Positions 47,305 to 56,046 of a stretch of 64,000 nucleotides of DNA are shown here, piece by piece (positions within the stretch are counted from its first letter, which is position 1; the number at the start of each line of letters is the position of its first letter). Where the stretch lies: assembly GCF_018728565.1 (NCBI RefSeq), contig NZ_JACSOI010000002.1:186001-250000 (forward strand), read 5' to 3'. The notes beneath the pieces are model-generated. The model worked only from the letters and a program-made list of their open reading frames with translations. It ran no database searches and was not told the DNA's origin. Both the position numbers and the translations under genes were made by a program. This DNA is from Zobellia russellii. Lineage in GTDB: Bacteria > Bacteroidota > Bacteroidia > Flavobacteriales > Flavobacteriaceae.

Positions 47305-48582
47305 ATGAACGAACCTTTAGCGGAACGCATTCGCCCCAAAAGCTTAGAAGATTATATTAGCCAGAACCATTTGGTAGGTAAAGAAGGCTCCTTAACCAAC
47401 CAGATCAAGAGAGGCATTATACCTTCCCTTATCCTGTGGGGACCTCCTGGCACAGGAAAAACAACCCTGGCCAATATCATAGCAACGGAAAGCGAGCGTC
47501 CTTTCTACGTCCTTAGTGCCATTAACAGCGGGGTTAAGGATATACGCGAGGTCATAGAAAAGGCAAAAAAAAGTGGGGGGCTGTTCACTGCAAAAAATCC
47601 TATTTTATTTATAGACGAGATTCATCGTTTCAGCAAATCGCAACAAGATTCGCTCTTGGCAGCGGTTGAAAAAGGTTGGGTTACCTTAATTGGTGCCACT
47701 ACGGAAAACCCTAGTTTTGAGGTAATTCCGGCATTACTATCTCGTTGTCAGGTTTATATATTGAATGCCTTTGGAAAAGAAGACCTAAACAATCTTCTTA
47801 AAAGAGCCATTAAAGAAGACAAATACCTGAAGTCAAAAAAAATAGATTTAAAAGAGACCGAAGCCCTCATGCGATTGTCCGGTGGTGATGGAAGAAAATT
47901 ACTGAATATTTTTGAGCTAGTTGTAAACTCCGAGCCTGGGGATACTATAGAAGTTACGGATACGCTCGTTATGAGCAAAGTTCAAAAAAATACGGTGTTA
48001 TATGATAAAACTGGAGAACAACACTATGATATTGTTTCTGCATTTATAAAATCCATCCGCGGAAGCGATCCCAACGGTGCGGTCTATTGGCTCGCAAGAA
48101 TGATCGAGGGTGGTGAGGATATAAAATTCATTGCCAGGAGACTTCTTATTTCCGCTTCAGAAGACATTGGTCTTGCCAATCCTACCGCATTGGTCATAGC
48201 AAACAATGCTTTTCAGGCCGTTACTACAATAGGATATCCGGAAGCTAGTATTATCCTTAGCCAATGCGCAGTATACTTGGCTACTTCCCCAAAAAGCAAC
48301 GCCAGTTACATGGCAATTAAAAAAGCTCAACAAAAAGTCAGGGAAACCGGAGATCTGTCCGTTCCCCTACCCTTACGCAACGCTCCTACCAAGTTAATGA
48401 AAGATTTAGGATATGGTGCCGAATACCAATACGCGCATGATTATGAAAATAACTTTGTAAATGTAGAGTTCCTTCCCGAGGAGTTATCCGGTACCTCTTT
48501 CTATCAGCCCGGAAACAATTCCCGAGAAAATGCAATTAAAGATTTTTTAAAAAACAGGTGGAAGGGTAAGTATGACCATTAA
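47305..48582 (+). CDS. rarA: Replication-associated recombination protein A
   Basis: A protein of 425 residues, an AAA+ ATPase (MgsA/RarA/Mgs1 family) acting at stalled replication forks with SSB. The start [20 protein letters not shown] is the family N-terminus; the frame extends 123 bases upstream but those residues are not conserved. Walker A is GPPGTGKT (46-53), Walker B LFIDE (101-105), sensor 1 [10 protein letters not shown]; the C-terminal MgsA domain includes [19 protein letters not shown]. It ends convergently with the next gene. Confidence 0.96.
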   Translation: MNEPLAERIRPKSLEDYISQNHLVGKEGSLTNQIKRGIIPSLILWGPPGTGKTTLANIIATESERPFYVLSAINSGVKDIREVIEKAKKSGGLFTAKNPILFIDEIHRFSKSQQDSLLAAVEKGWVTLIGATTENPSFEVIPALLSRCQVYILNAFGKEDLNNLLKRAIKEDKYLKSKKIDLKETEALMRLSGGDGRKLLNIFELVVNSEPGDTIEVTDTLVMSKVQKNTVLYDKTGEQHYDIVSAFIKSIRGSDPNGAVYWLARMIEGGEDIKFIARRLLISASEDIGLANPTALVIANNAFQAVTTIGYPEASIILSQCAVYLATSPKSNASYMAIKKAQQKVRETGDLSVPLPLRNAPTKLMKDLGYGAEYQYAHDYENNFVNVEFLPEELSGTSFYQPGNNSRENAIKDFLKNRWKGKYDH

Positions 48583-49439
48583 AATTTAATCGTCAATTCT
48601 TCCGTTTTAAGCGCTCCATCTACATATTGCTCAAAATACCATTTTCCGTTTTGTTGAAAAACAACTCCATTTTTTCCTTCGCCTTCAGCTAAGAAATAAT
48701 CGGGTAATGAACTTTTAAAGATTTTCAACTGAATTTTAGGAGTACTGTCCACCAACTGAAATCCGTTAGCAATTTCTTGGGCATATAACGTACCCATTGC
48801 GGACGCCTCAGCCTTTATAGCAACACTAGGCGCTTGAACCGATTTTTTTACATGGGATGGCTGCGGCCTATTATCTTTATAACTTTGGTTTTCACGAGTT
48901 GCCACCTGCTGAACCATTGGTTGCTTATTTTTTGGCTCATAGCTCGTTTTTTCCTCTATTTGCTTTACATCATTTTTCATGTTCACGGTTACAGGTTCGG
49001 TCTTATCCGCTTTACCGTTATACTTGTAACTAATAGTGTTGAACGCCTTAAAAGCATTCCTTAAGGCCTCGCCGTAAGCCAATTTATAGTCCTTCTCCTT
49101 ACTTTTACCTACAGGTGTCGCAAAAACTTCTTGTCCGTTGCAATTTTCCAAGACCACACCGGCCTTGGTTGTAAACATAGATGAATCATCAATAAGGTTT
49201 GCGGTTAGCCCTAGGCACCTATTGTTGTTCAGTTCATTGGGCAGCTCGTCTTCATAGACAGTTTGGAACCCTTCTTCGGTAAATAAAAATTTCACCAAAG
49301 TACTGGTTTGATACTGATTTACTTTTTTAAAACCATCAAACTTCTTTGGAACAATTATGTACTTGTAGTCATTAAGTTGTTCTTGGGCCATACCAATGAG
49401 ACTTACCATGAAAAAACAGGTCAGGAATATATGCTTCAC
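48579..49439 (-). CDS. Secreted protein of unknown function
   Basis: A protein of 286 residues with a signal peptide (LTCFFMVSLIGMAQ). The mature N-terminal part (22-140) resembles flavobacterial proteins with YKYIIVPKKFDGFKKVNQYQTSTLVKF; I cannot name a family. A low-complexity middle part (about 150-215) is rich in Lys, Glu, Gln and Pro. The C-terminal part ends with GVVFQQNGKWYFEQYVDG. The stop overlaps the convergent rarA 3' end by four bases. Probably periplasmic or outer membrane-associated. Confidence 0.7.
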   Translation of the reverse strand: MKHIFLTCFFMVSLIGMAQEQLNDYKYIIVPKKFDGFKKVNQYQTSTLVKFLFTEEGFQTVYEDELPNELNNNRCLGLTANLIDDSSMFTTKAGVVLENCNGQEVFATPVGKSKEKDYKLAYGEALRNAFKAFNTISYKYNGKADKTEPVTVNMKNDVKQIEEKTSYEPKNKQPMVQQVATRENQSYKDNRPQPSHVKKSVQAPSVAIKAEASAMGTLYAQEIANGFQLVDSTPKIQLKIFKSSLPDYFLAEGEGKNGVVFQQNGKWYFEQYVDGALKTEELTIKF

Positions 49440-49522
49440 AATCTTTATATTTAATATTTGTAAATAGGAAGATGAAAAAAGCGTGCCAAACCTTGAAGTT
49501 GATCATTATTGACACTACAATA

Positions 49523-50953
49523 TCATTTCTTGCCCCAAGATATGATATTTAATCCTAACTGAAAAGAAGCATAATTACTATCTGCCAAATTGCGATACGA
49601 TAACAAATTATCTGCCATGGCATAAATATTTACCCGCCCCGCTTGTACGGAAAGGCCTAGACCTATGTTGGAATATGAAAATTTATCTACGGTATAAGTG
49701 GTCTTAACACTCATAAAGTTACCAAACCTTCTTTGGTAAAATCCGGTTAGCGCCATCTGTGGGCCCCTTGGCCTACTTATAACATACAATTGCCCACCAA
49801 CACTATTAACATATTTGGCCCGTGCACGGTTACTAGAGGCATTTACACCACAGGCACAATTTGCCCGGTTGTCTACATGCTCTCCAAAGTTATAGCGCAA
49901 AGAACCATATAGCTTTGTTGGCCTAAAAGCTATGTAACTGTCTATATTGTCTTCAAAAGGGACAAAATCCTCTACATCATCAACAAGGTTTTGCCAAAAA
50001 TCGGCATTTGGGTCTGCCGCTGCTTCCGGCAAAATTATCTCAATGCCCTCTATAGTTGCTCTTCCGTTTAACGTATAACTTCGGATATCTTTGGAATGAT
50101 ATATAAAACCTAGATCCAAAAGACTTCCCGTAAGGACGGTTTGGTCATTAAGTTGGTAAGTGAAGCCCAAATCTACACCAACCCCAAGATTACCTCCCAG
50201 AAATGCCCGTTTTGTAATGGTACTTCCAACAGTTCCATCATCTACAGCATCTTTTAACCCGTTAAGCCCTGAAGTACGTAATTGCATATCCGCCTCTACA
50301 GTACTACTGTAGATATTGTTTACGCCCTCTTTAGTTATAAAAGTACCTTTGTTTTTAGTAGAATTGAAATCGAAAATACTTGAGTAAAGTTTACCCCTGA
50401 CCCCAATGGTAAGTTCATTATCTATTTTTTTGTTCAAGCCAATATGAAACACATTCATTAGCTCTCCTCTTGTCTTCAGATGCCCAAGATCAAAAGGTTG
50501 GTTGAGTCTGTCCGCATTTCCTTCAAAAGCCAGTATGGCATAATCTTGAAACCAATACCCTATGGCATCACCTTCAATATACATTCCTGCTGTATAGAAA
50601 TTATCAGGATTTTTACCTCTAAAACCAAAGTTTAAAAATTCAATTTGAAAAGTACCACTTAGCTCATCTCGGGCATTCATTCCAAAAATGGCACGCTCCC
50701 TTATTTTGTCATTTATTCTTCGTCCGTCATCGGCAAAAATATCATTTACTGAAAGACCGCTAGAACCCGCCTGAAGTGATAAGCCTGACAATAACGGAAC
50801 CCCTGCATACCACTGAAAATCCGTATCTACACCTGGGTTAACCATAGCAGATTGCGGAATCTCAACAAAATCGTACAACAGCTGTTTGTTCTGCCCGAAC
50901 ATAGTAAAGCATGCCCAAAAAAGGACTATAAAAAGTAGTTTAGGGGCTCTCAT
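49523..50953 (-). CDS. DUF5723 outer-membrane protein
   Basis: A protein of 476 residues with a signal peptide (LLFIVLFWACFTMFGQ). The mature start PQSAMVNPGVDTDFQWYAGVP followed by LSGLSLQAGSSGLSVNDIF is the DUF5723 pattern, a Bacteroidota beta-barrel family of unknown function; PorV/SprF-like fold is likely. Further strands end in the aromatic C-terminal FQLGLNIISWGKK. The start overlaps the stop of the upstream lipoprotein gene by four bases (ATGA). Confidence 0.85.
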   Translation of the reverse strand: MRAPKLLFIVLFWACFTMFGQNKQLLYDFVEIPQSAMVNPGVDTDFQWYAGVPLLSGLSLQAGSSGLSVNDIFADDGRRINDKIRERAIFGMNARDELSGTFQIEFLNFGFRGKNPDNFYTAGMYIEGDAIGYWFQDYAILAFEGNADRLNQPFDLGHLKTRGELMNVFHIGLNKKIDNELTIGVRGKLYSSIFDFNSTKNKGTFITKEGVNNIYSSTVEADMQLRTSGLNGLKDAVDDGTVGSTITKRAFLGGNLGVGVDLGFTYQLNDQTVLTGSLLDLGFIYHSKDIRSYTLNGRATIEGIEIILPEAAADPNADFWQNLVDDVEDFVPFEDNIDSYIAFRPTKLYGSLRYNFGEHVDNRANCACGVNASSNRARAKYVNSVGGQLYVISRPRGPQMALTGFYQRRFGNFMSVKTTYTVDKFSYSNIGLGLSVQAGRVNIYAMADNLLSYRNLADSNYASFQLGLNIISWGKK

Positions 50954-51495
50954 TCTATTTCTACTCTGAATTTTCCACTAGATTTAAGAATAACCTTGGG
51001 ATCGGGTTCACTTGAAGTACTAGTAGTATCGCCCAAATTATTGGCCGTTACGCGAATGCTTGAGGTGTTCTTTATAATATCTATACTACGTCCTGCGGTT
51101 CCGTAAGCCACATCGCGCTGCAAAGAAGATGGTGTTGGGTCTACAGGAATTATTTCAATATCCAGAACGCTCCCATCCGCATCAAGCAATTCTATAGTAA
51201 CCTCTAGCTCCTTACTCGTCGTATTTTCAACAATATAGGTTATGGTACCATCTAGTACTCGTTTTGAAAAAACGTCCGAGCTAAAGGCATCAAAATTAAA
51301 ATTCCGAGAAAAAACATTCCCTCCACTTGCTGCATTAACCAAATCTTCAGGGGCTTCTACATAAAGAATGCTCGCCTCTAAGGTAGGTGTAACCCCTACC
51401 TCATCGTACTGGTTAAAATCTTGCTCCTCTATACACGAAAATAGTGTGAGGGAACAAACCGTACAAAGTAAAATGGATTTAAGTAATTTTATCAT
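50950..51495 (-). CDS. Lipoprotein of unknown function
   Basis: A protein of 181 residues from MIKLLKSILL, the start of a lipoprotein signal peptide (lipobox LFSC, Cys at about 20); an upstream Met at 51528 was not used because it would precede the signal peptide. The mature part is beta-sandwich-like (ITYIVENTTSKELEVTIELLD, RVTANNLGDT) and ends in FRVEIE. It is likely co-translated with the DUF5723 barrel and may form a complex with it in the outer membrane. Confidence 0.75.
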   Translation of the reverse strand: MIKLLKSILLCTVCSLTLFSCIEEQDFNQYDEVGVTPTLEASILYVEAPEDLVNAASGGNVFSRNFNFDAFSSDVFSKRVLDGTITYIVENTTSKELEVTIELLDADGSVLDIEIIPVDPTPSSLQRDVAYGTAGRSIDIIKNTSSIRVTANNLGDTTSTSSEPDPKVILKSSGKFRVEIE

Positions 51496-51550
51496 GGTAA
51501 TACCTAATACAGGCCTTAGTTGGCGCAATTATGGCGTTACCTATATAACT

Positions 51551-52240
51551 CTATAAATAGATTTTTATTTCGTGTAAATCCTCAATGATTTCACAAAAAT
51601 CGTGTTTTGGTTCTTGATGTACATTAAAGTGCAGGGCATGGTAGCCTGCAGCCTGTGCTCCCAAAATATCTGCTTCTAGATTATCTCCGATCATTAAGGA
51701 AGTCTCGGGCCTTGTTTTTGCCCTTTCCAAAGCCAGATTAAAAATAATAGGGTCCGGTTTCTTAACACCTGCCATTTCAGAATCAATAATCTGGTTAAAA
51801 TATGCATGAATGTTAGAGTTTCTTAGTTTTCTTCCTTGAACTTCCTGAAACCCATTGGTGATGATATGAAGTTTATATTTGGGTTTTAAATAATCCAGAA
51901 TGGAAATGGTATTGGGAAACAAGTGATTAAAGGACGATAAATGCGCAATATACTCTTCCGATAATCTATTGATGGTTTCATCGGAAACCCCATACTTTAA
52001 ATCATCAAAAACCGATTTTAAACGTTGATACCTTAGCGCTTCCTTAGTTATTCTCCCTTCTCTATAAAGTTTCCAAAAAGCAAAATTAGCCGGAATGTAT
52101 ACTTCTAAAAAATCAGGCAGAGCAACTTCTATATGATTTTCCTTAAAAATTTTATCAAAGGTAAGAGCGGAGTTTTTTTCAAAATCCCAGAGGGTGTGGT
52201 CTAAATCAAAAAAAACATCTGTAATTATATCCTTAAACAT
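51551..52240 (-). CDS. YjjG-type HAD nucleotidase/phosphatase
   Basis: A protein of 229 residues from MFKDIITDVFFDLDHT. HAD motif I is FFDLDHTLWDF (nucleophile Asp, then Asp+2 His), motif II ITNG, motif III Lys in AGVKKPDP and motif IV MIGDNLEADILGA. The YjjG subfamily dephosphorylates non-canonical pyrimidine nucleotides. The gene overlaps the stop of the upstream gene by 8 bp, so they are co-expressed. The longer frame to 52294 lies inside that gene. Confidence 0.87.
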   Translation of the reverse strand: MFKDIITDVFFDLDHTLWDFEKNSALTFDKIFKENHIEVALPDFLEVYIPANFAFWKLYREGRITKEALRYQRLKSVFDDLKYGVSDETINRLSEEYIAHLSSFNHLFPNTISILDYLKPKYKLHIITNGFQEVQGRKLRNSNIHAYFNQIIDSEMAGVKKPDPIIFNLALERAKTRPETSLMIGDNLEADILGAQAAGYHALHFNVHQEPKHDFCEIIEDLHEIKIYL

Positions 52241-53528
52241 GGCACTGTTGTAATACGGTTTCGTAAAATTTCTTCCAATCCATTTTTTCTTCACCTCCTA
52301 AAAGTTCGTTGGAAAAAACCGAGACAAACTCTCCGTTAACGGCCCTTACTTCATCACAAATAATACGTACTTGATCCAGAATACCGTCATCACTTGTATA
52401 ATTAGAAAAGGCATAATCATGAAAGGCGAACGAATGAATTCTAATAGGCTGTTGCACCTCTAGATTAATATCATAAAAGTAAAAAGGGGTACACGTACTG
52501 GCACGAAAACCAATTTCATGTGTGTAGCCCATGGTGTAATCATCTACGAACTCTGCTTCCACCAAATTTCTATAGGTATGTGGAAGGTCTACCCTATTGT
52601 ACCGCAAACGCGAAGCATTTATAGGCTTGTTGATTACACCCGTTAATTTTTTCTTCTCCTTTTTTAAAAGGTCTATCTCATTGAACGAGCTGTAAGACGC
52701 GGCCAGAGCTACCTTACTATAATCCGCGATGGATTTTATAAGAAATCGAAATTTATTATTATCCGGGGAAACGTTTTTATCAAAAGTAGAATAATCTGCA
52801 AACTGAAAAAAGAATATATCCTTTACCCCATATTTTTTATGAAGGCCTACCAAAAATGAAAAATTATCATAGGGATCCTCATGGGCATTGAACCACACTC
52901 TTACACGCTGTGCTACTCTTTTGAATTTTAAAGAACCTAGATCATAGAAAAACCCGGCAATACTCCGCACAACACCCCTATAAGCGAAACAATGTGACGT
53001 TGTAACATCTATGGCCGAAACGTAACGGTATTTCTTGGGCTTGTATTCTAAATCGGGAAACTTAAGCTTCAGTTCTTCCAGCAATCGGTACGCCCAAATA
53101 TCAACTACGGGAGACCTTAAAAATTTGTGTTTGTAGGCCAAGCTATCCTTAACAGGAAACCTCTCGTGTATATCCTTTACATGAGGTAAATACTCTTCAT
53201 ACCTACTCAACAAATAAAAACTGGCAGAAAATATATCAAAAGGCAGATTACTACGCTCCCCTGCTTTAAAAAAGCACGGAACACCATCCCAATCGCTAAC
53301 GGATATCTGAAGATCGTTTATACCTTGCTCAAAAAGAAGGTCATTACTCCTAACAAAAAATTCGTTCTGCAAAGGCTGCTTGGTATACGTAATCTTTGCT
53401 CCCGAGTGTTTTATAAAATCCTCTACTTTAGTGGTAAATGAAACTTCAATACCCAATATGCGCGTAAAGACCTGTTTCATGGTGTACCTGAAACGCGACG
53501 TAATCTTATGGGTATAAATAAGTAACAT
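52233..53528 (-). CDS. Polysaccharide deacetylase-like protein
   Basis: A protein of 431 residues. Start MLLIYTHKITSRFRYTMKQV and the segment LGIEVSFTTKVEDFIKHSG match the flavobacterial family in which an N-terminal DUF7033-type domain is followed by an NodB-like fold (about 165-430, with YVSAIDVTTSHCFAYRG, GVKDIFFFQFADYS, and EIGFRASTCTPFYFYDI). The typical catalytic metal motif (HxxxH) of active NodB enzymes is not obvious, so activity is uncertain. It is likely cytoplasmic. Overlaps the HAD gene downstream. Confidence 0.75.
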   Translation of the reverse strand: MLLIYTHKITSRFRYTMKQVFTRILGIEVSFTTKVEDFIKHSGAKITYTKQPLQNEFFVRSNDLLFEQGINDLQISVSDWDGVPCFFKAGERSNLPFDIFSASFYLLSRYEEYLPHVKDIHERFPVKDSLAYKHKFLRSPVVDIWAYRLLEELKLKFPDLEYKPKKYRYVSAIDVTTSHCFAYRGVVRSIAGFFYDLGSLKFKRVAQRVRVWFNAHEDPYDNFSFLVGLHKKYGVKDIFFFQFADYSTFDKNVSPDNNKFRFLIKSIADYSKVALAASYSSFNEIDLLKKEKKKLTGVINKPINASRLRYNRVDLPHTYRNLVEAEFVDDYTMGYTHEIGFRASTCTPFYFYDINLEVQQPIRIHSFAFHDYAFSNYTSDDGILDQVRIICDEVRAVNGEFVSVFSNELLGGEEKMDWKKFYETVLQQCHV

Positions 53529-53599
53529 AACCTGCTAATGATTCAATTTTTGTTCTCTAATGTGGCATGTACTTTTGAGTGTCCGCTATCATTAGACTA

Positions 53600-53628
53600 C
53601 AAATTTACAGAATACCTTCATCAGCAAA
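53600..53628 (-). promoter_or_regulatory. Possible promoter of the deacetylase-HAD pair
   Basis: On the minus strand TTTG (53628-53625) and TAAATTTG (53607-53600) are spaced by 17 bases; the -7 box is an exact match, the spacing 2 bases short of the usual 19. It overlaps the end of radC and lies 71 bp before the gene start. Confidence 0.35.
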
Positions 53629-54303
53629 ACTATAATAATCCTTTTGGGTAATTATCAAATGATCCAAAACTTTTATATCCAATGCCGCAGCGGCCCTTTT
53701 TAGTTTCTGCGTTACTTTACGGTCCTCCTCACTTGGCCTTAGCGTTCCGGAAGGATGATTGTGTGACAAGATTAAACCAACGGCACCTTGCTCCAGTGCC
53801 TGACGCATTACAATCCGCACGTCAACTAAAGTTCCCGTTAACCCACCTTTACTCAATTGGGCACGGTGCAATACCTTATTGGCATTACTTAGGTAAAGAA
53901 TCCAAAATTCTTCATGTTGTAGCTCTCCAATCTGTGGTTGCAACAAATCAAAAACATCCTTGCTGCTATTAATCTTACTGATTTTCTGCGCTTCCTCACC
54001 ACGTCTTCTCCTCCCTACTTCCAAAGCAGCCGCTATGCTTACTGCTTTAGCCTCTCCAACGCCCTTAAAGGCCATGAGTTGTTTGATGGAAAGTTTACCT
54101 AATTCGTTAAGGTTATTGTTTACGGAAGCAAGAATCCTTTTTGCTAGTTCAACTGCACTTTCGTTTCTGCTTCCCGAGCCAATGAGAATTGCGATTAATT
54201 CGGCATCGGATAATACCGACCTTCCTTTATGGACTAATTTCTCTCGTGGTTTATCATCGTCCGACCAATTTTTAATCGAAAACGAGGTTGGTTTTTCATG
54301 CAT
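53605..54303 (-). CDS. radC: RadC-family JAB-domain protein
   Basis: A protein of 232 residues from MHEKPTSFSI; the frame extends to 54378 but with a poor N-terminus. It has a helix-hairpin-helix region (LGKLSIKQLMAFKGVGEAKA) and a JAMM/MPN metal motif: HNH in ILSHNHPSG (181-183) and Asp194 in PSEED. RadC proteins were linked to DNA repair but the role is disputed; JAMM residues suggest a metallopeptidase-like nuclease. No phage or island context here. Confidence 0.9.
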   Translation of the reverse strand: MHEKPTSFSIKNWSDDDKPREKLVHKGRSVLSDAELIAILIGSGSRNESAVELAKRILASVNNNLNELGKLSIKQLMAFKGVGEAKAVSIAAALEVGRRRRGEEAQKISKINSSKDVFDLLQPQIGELQHEEFWILYLSNANKVLHRAQLSKGGLTGTLVDVRIVMRQALEQGAVGLILSHNHPSGTLRPSEEDRKVTQKLKRAAAALDIKVLDHLIITQKDYYSFADEGIL

Positions 54304-54412
54304 GATATAAATATAGCAAACTCTTAATTTAAAGAGTTCCATCACCGATGAAATAAGCAAACCACTCGCCAAGAGCACTTTGCTTCCAAACCTTACCCAT
54401 TGACCCCAAATA

Positions 54413-55771
54413 CTATGCGGGAAACTTTTCTTTTAATTTAACAAGATCTAGTCCTCCGTAATTTCCCGAGCTCATTAATAGTAAAACAGAGTTGTCATAA
54501 TTCTGGTTGAAAACAAAGTCCTTAAAACTTTCCGCATTGGTAAAAATATTAAGATCCTTACGTTCAAATGCTTCTGAAATTTGTTCGGGCGTAACCTCTT
54601 TTAATTTTTTGATTGCCACGGACTCCGGCAAGTAGAAAATGACCGCTTCATCTGCGGCATCCAATGCTCCTTTGTACTCTTTCAAAAATTCAGGATTAAA
54701 ACTGCTGTACGTATGCAATTCCAAACAAGCAATTAATTTGCGGTTAGCGTACTGTTCTTTTACGGCTTTGGTAGTTGCAGCCACTTTACTGGGCGAATGC
54801 GCAAAATCTTTATAGGCTACGGAAGTTTTTCCTTCTGCAATTTTTTCCAAACGTTTGGATGCTCCGGAGAACGTTGCAATAGCTTCATAGAAATCGTCTT
54901 CATCTACTCCCATGTTTTGGCATATCCACTTAGCACCGGCCAAATTGCTCAGATTATGCTTCCCAAAAACTTCAATAGGCATGGGTCCTTCTGGGGTTTC
55001 CAAAAGAGTGGTACCATCTTCAATGCTATACTCCGGGGTGGTGTACGGTAATTTTCTAATGGCATTTTCCGATGCTTCAACCACCTTTTTAACTTCTATA
55101 TCCTCTTCATTATAAGTAATACTACCTCCTTTAACTATGCTGTCCACAAAAATCTGGAACTGCTCCACATAATTATCAAACGTTGGAAAAACATTAATAT
55201 GATCCCAAGCTATCCCACTCAATAAGGCAATATTAGGTTTATACAGGTGAAATTTTGGTCTTCTATCTATAGGCGAAGAAAGATATTCGTCTCCTTCCAA
55301 AATCATGAAATCGTTATCATCCGTTAAATGCACCATGCGCTCAAAACCTTCCAACTGTGCACCCACCATAAAATCCACCTCCCTATCGTGATAGTTCAGC
55401 ACGTGAAGAATCATGGAAGTTATCGTAGTTTTTCCGTGGCTTCCACCAATTACTACTCGCGTTTTATCTTTGGCATGTTCATACAGAAACTCTGGGTACG
55501 AATATATTTTCAAACCCAACTCTTGAGCCTTTAACAATTCAGGATTATCTTCCTTTGCGTGCATTCCAAGAATTACAGCATCTAAGTTTTCAATTATTTT
55601 TTCAGGATACCAGCCAAAACTTTCAGGAAGGAGTCCTTGTGCCTCCAATCGAGATTTGGAAGGTTCAAAAATTACATCGTCACTTCCTGTTACGACATCT
55701 CCTTTGTGTGCTAAGGCCAAAGCTAAATTGTGCATGGCACTACCACCAATTGCAATAAAATGAATCTGCAT
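54413..55771 (-). CDS. mpl: Mur-ligase family protein, Mpl-type
   Basis: A protein of 452 residues from MQIHFIAIGGSAMHNLALAL. The N-terminal Rossmann-like domain is followed by the Mur ligase ATP site GGSHGKTT (109-116), the central domain with LEGDEYLSS and IAWDHINVFPTFDNY, and a C-terminal domain with FKD-FAHSPSKVAATT. UDP-MurNAc:tripeptide ligase (Mpl) recycles cell-wall tripeptide. All ligase motifs look intact. A TATATTTG box is 17 bp upstream. Confidence 0.92.
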   Translation of the reverse strand: MQIHFIAIGGSAMHNLALALAHKGDVVTGSDDVIFEPSKSRLEAQGLLPESFGWYPEKIIENLDAVILGMHAKEDNPELLKAQELGLKIYSYPEFLYEHAKDKTRVVIGGSHGKTTITSMILHVLNYHDREVDFMVGAQLEGFERMVHLTDDNDFMILEGDEYLSSPIDRRPKFHLYKPNIALLSGIAWDHINVFPTFDNYVEQFQIFVDSIVKGGSITYNEEDIEVKKVVEASENAIRKLPYTTPEYSIEDGTTLLETPEGPMPIEVFGKHNLSNLAGAKWICQNMGVDEDDFYEAIATFSGASKRLEKIAEGKTSVAYKDFAHSPSKVAATTKAVKEQYANRKLIACLELHTYSSFNPEFLKEYKGALDAADEAVIFYLPESVAIKKLKEVTPEQISEAFERKDLNIFTNAESFKDFVFNQNYDNSVLLLMSSGNYGGLDLVKLKEKFPA

Positions 55772-55788
55772 AAACGCTGTATTTATGG

Positions 55789-55796
55789 CAAATATA
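55789..55796 (-). promoter_or_regulatory. Possible -7 box of mpl
   Basis: TATATTTG on the minus strand, an exact match to TAnnTTTG, ends 17 bases before the mpl start, so the leader would be about 10 nt. No good TTG lies upstream. Confidence 0.4.
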
Positions 55797-56046
55797 GGCA
55801 TTGATTTGCCGAAAAAAAACATCTAAACCTGCTACAATTAATAGATTAAAAAATCCGATGAAGATTCAAAAACACCGACAAAATGCACACTTTTCACTAA
55901 TCCTTTCTACGTATTTAGTAAGATTCACCCTTCAAATAAGAGCTTTGACAACATTTATTCCCAAAGGGCTCATCGTCAAACTACATTTGTTTTGGAGCAA
56001 TATGTATTCTGCCCCCTAACAATACAAAATGACCAACCAGACTTAC

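Noticed and set aside
53605-54303. radC as the mark of a genomic island
   Set aside because: Neighbours are housekeeping genes and no integrase or anti-restriction genes are present.
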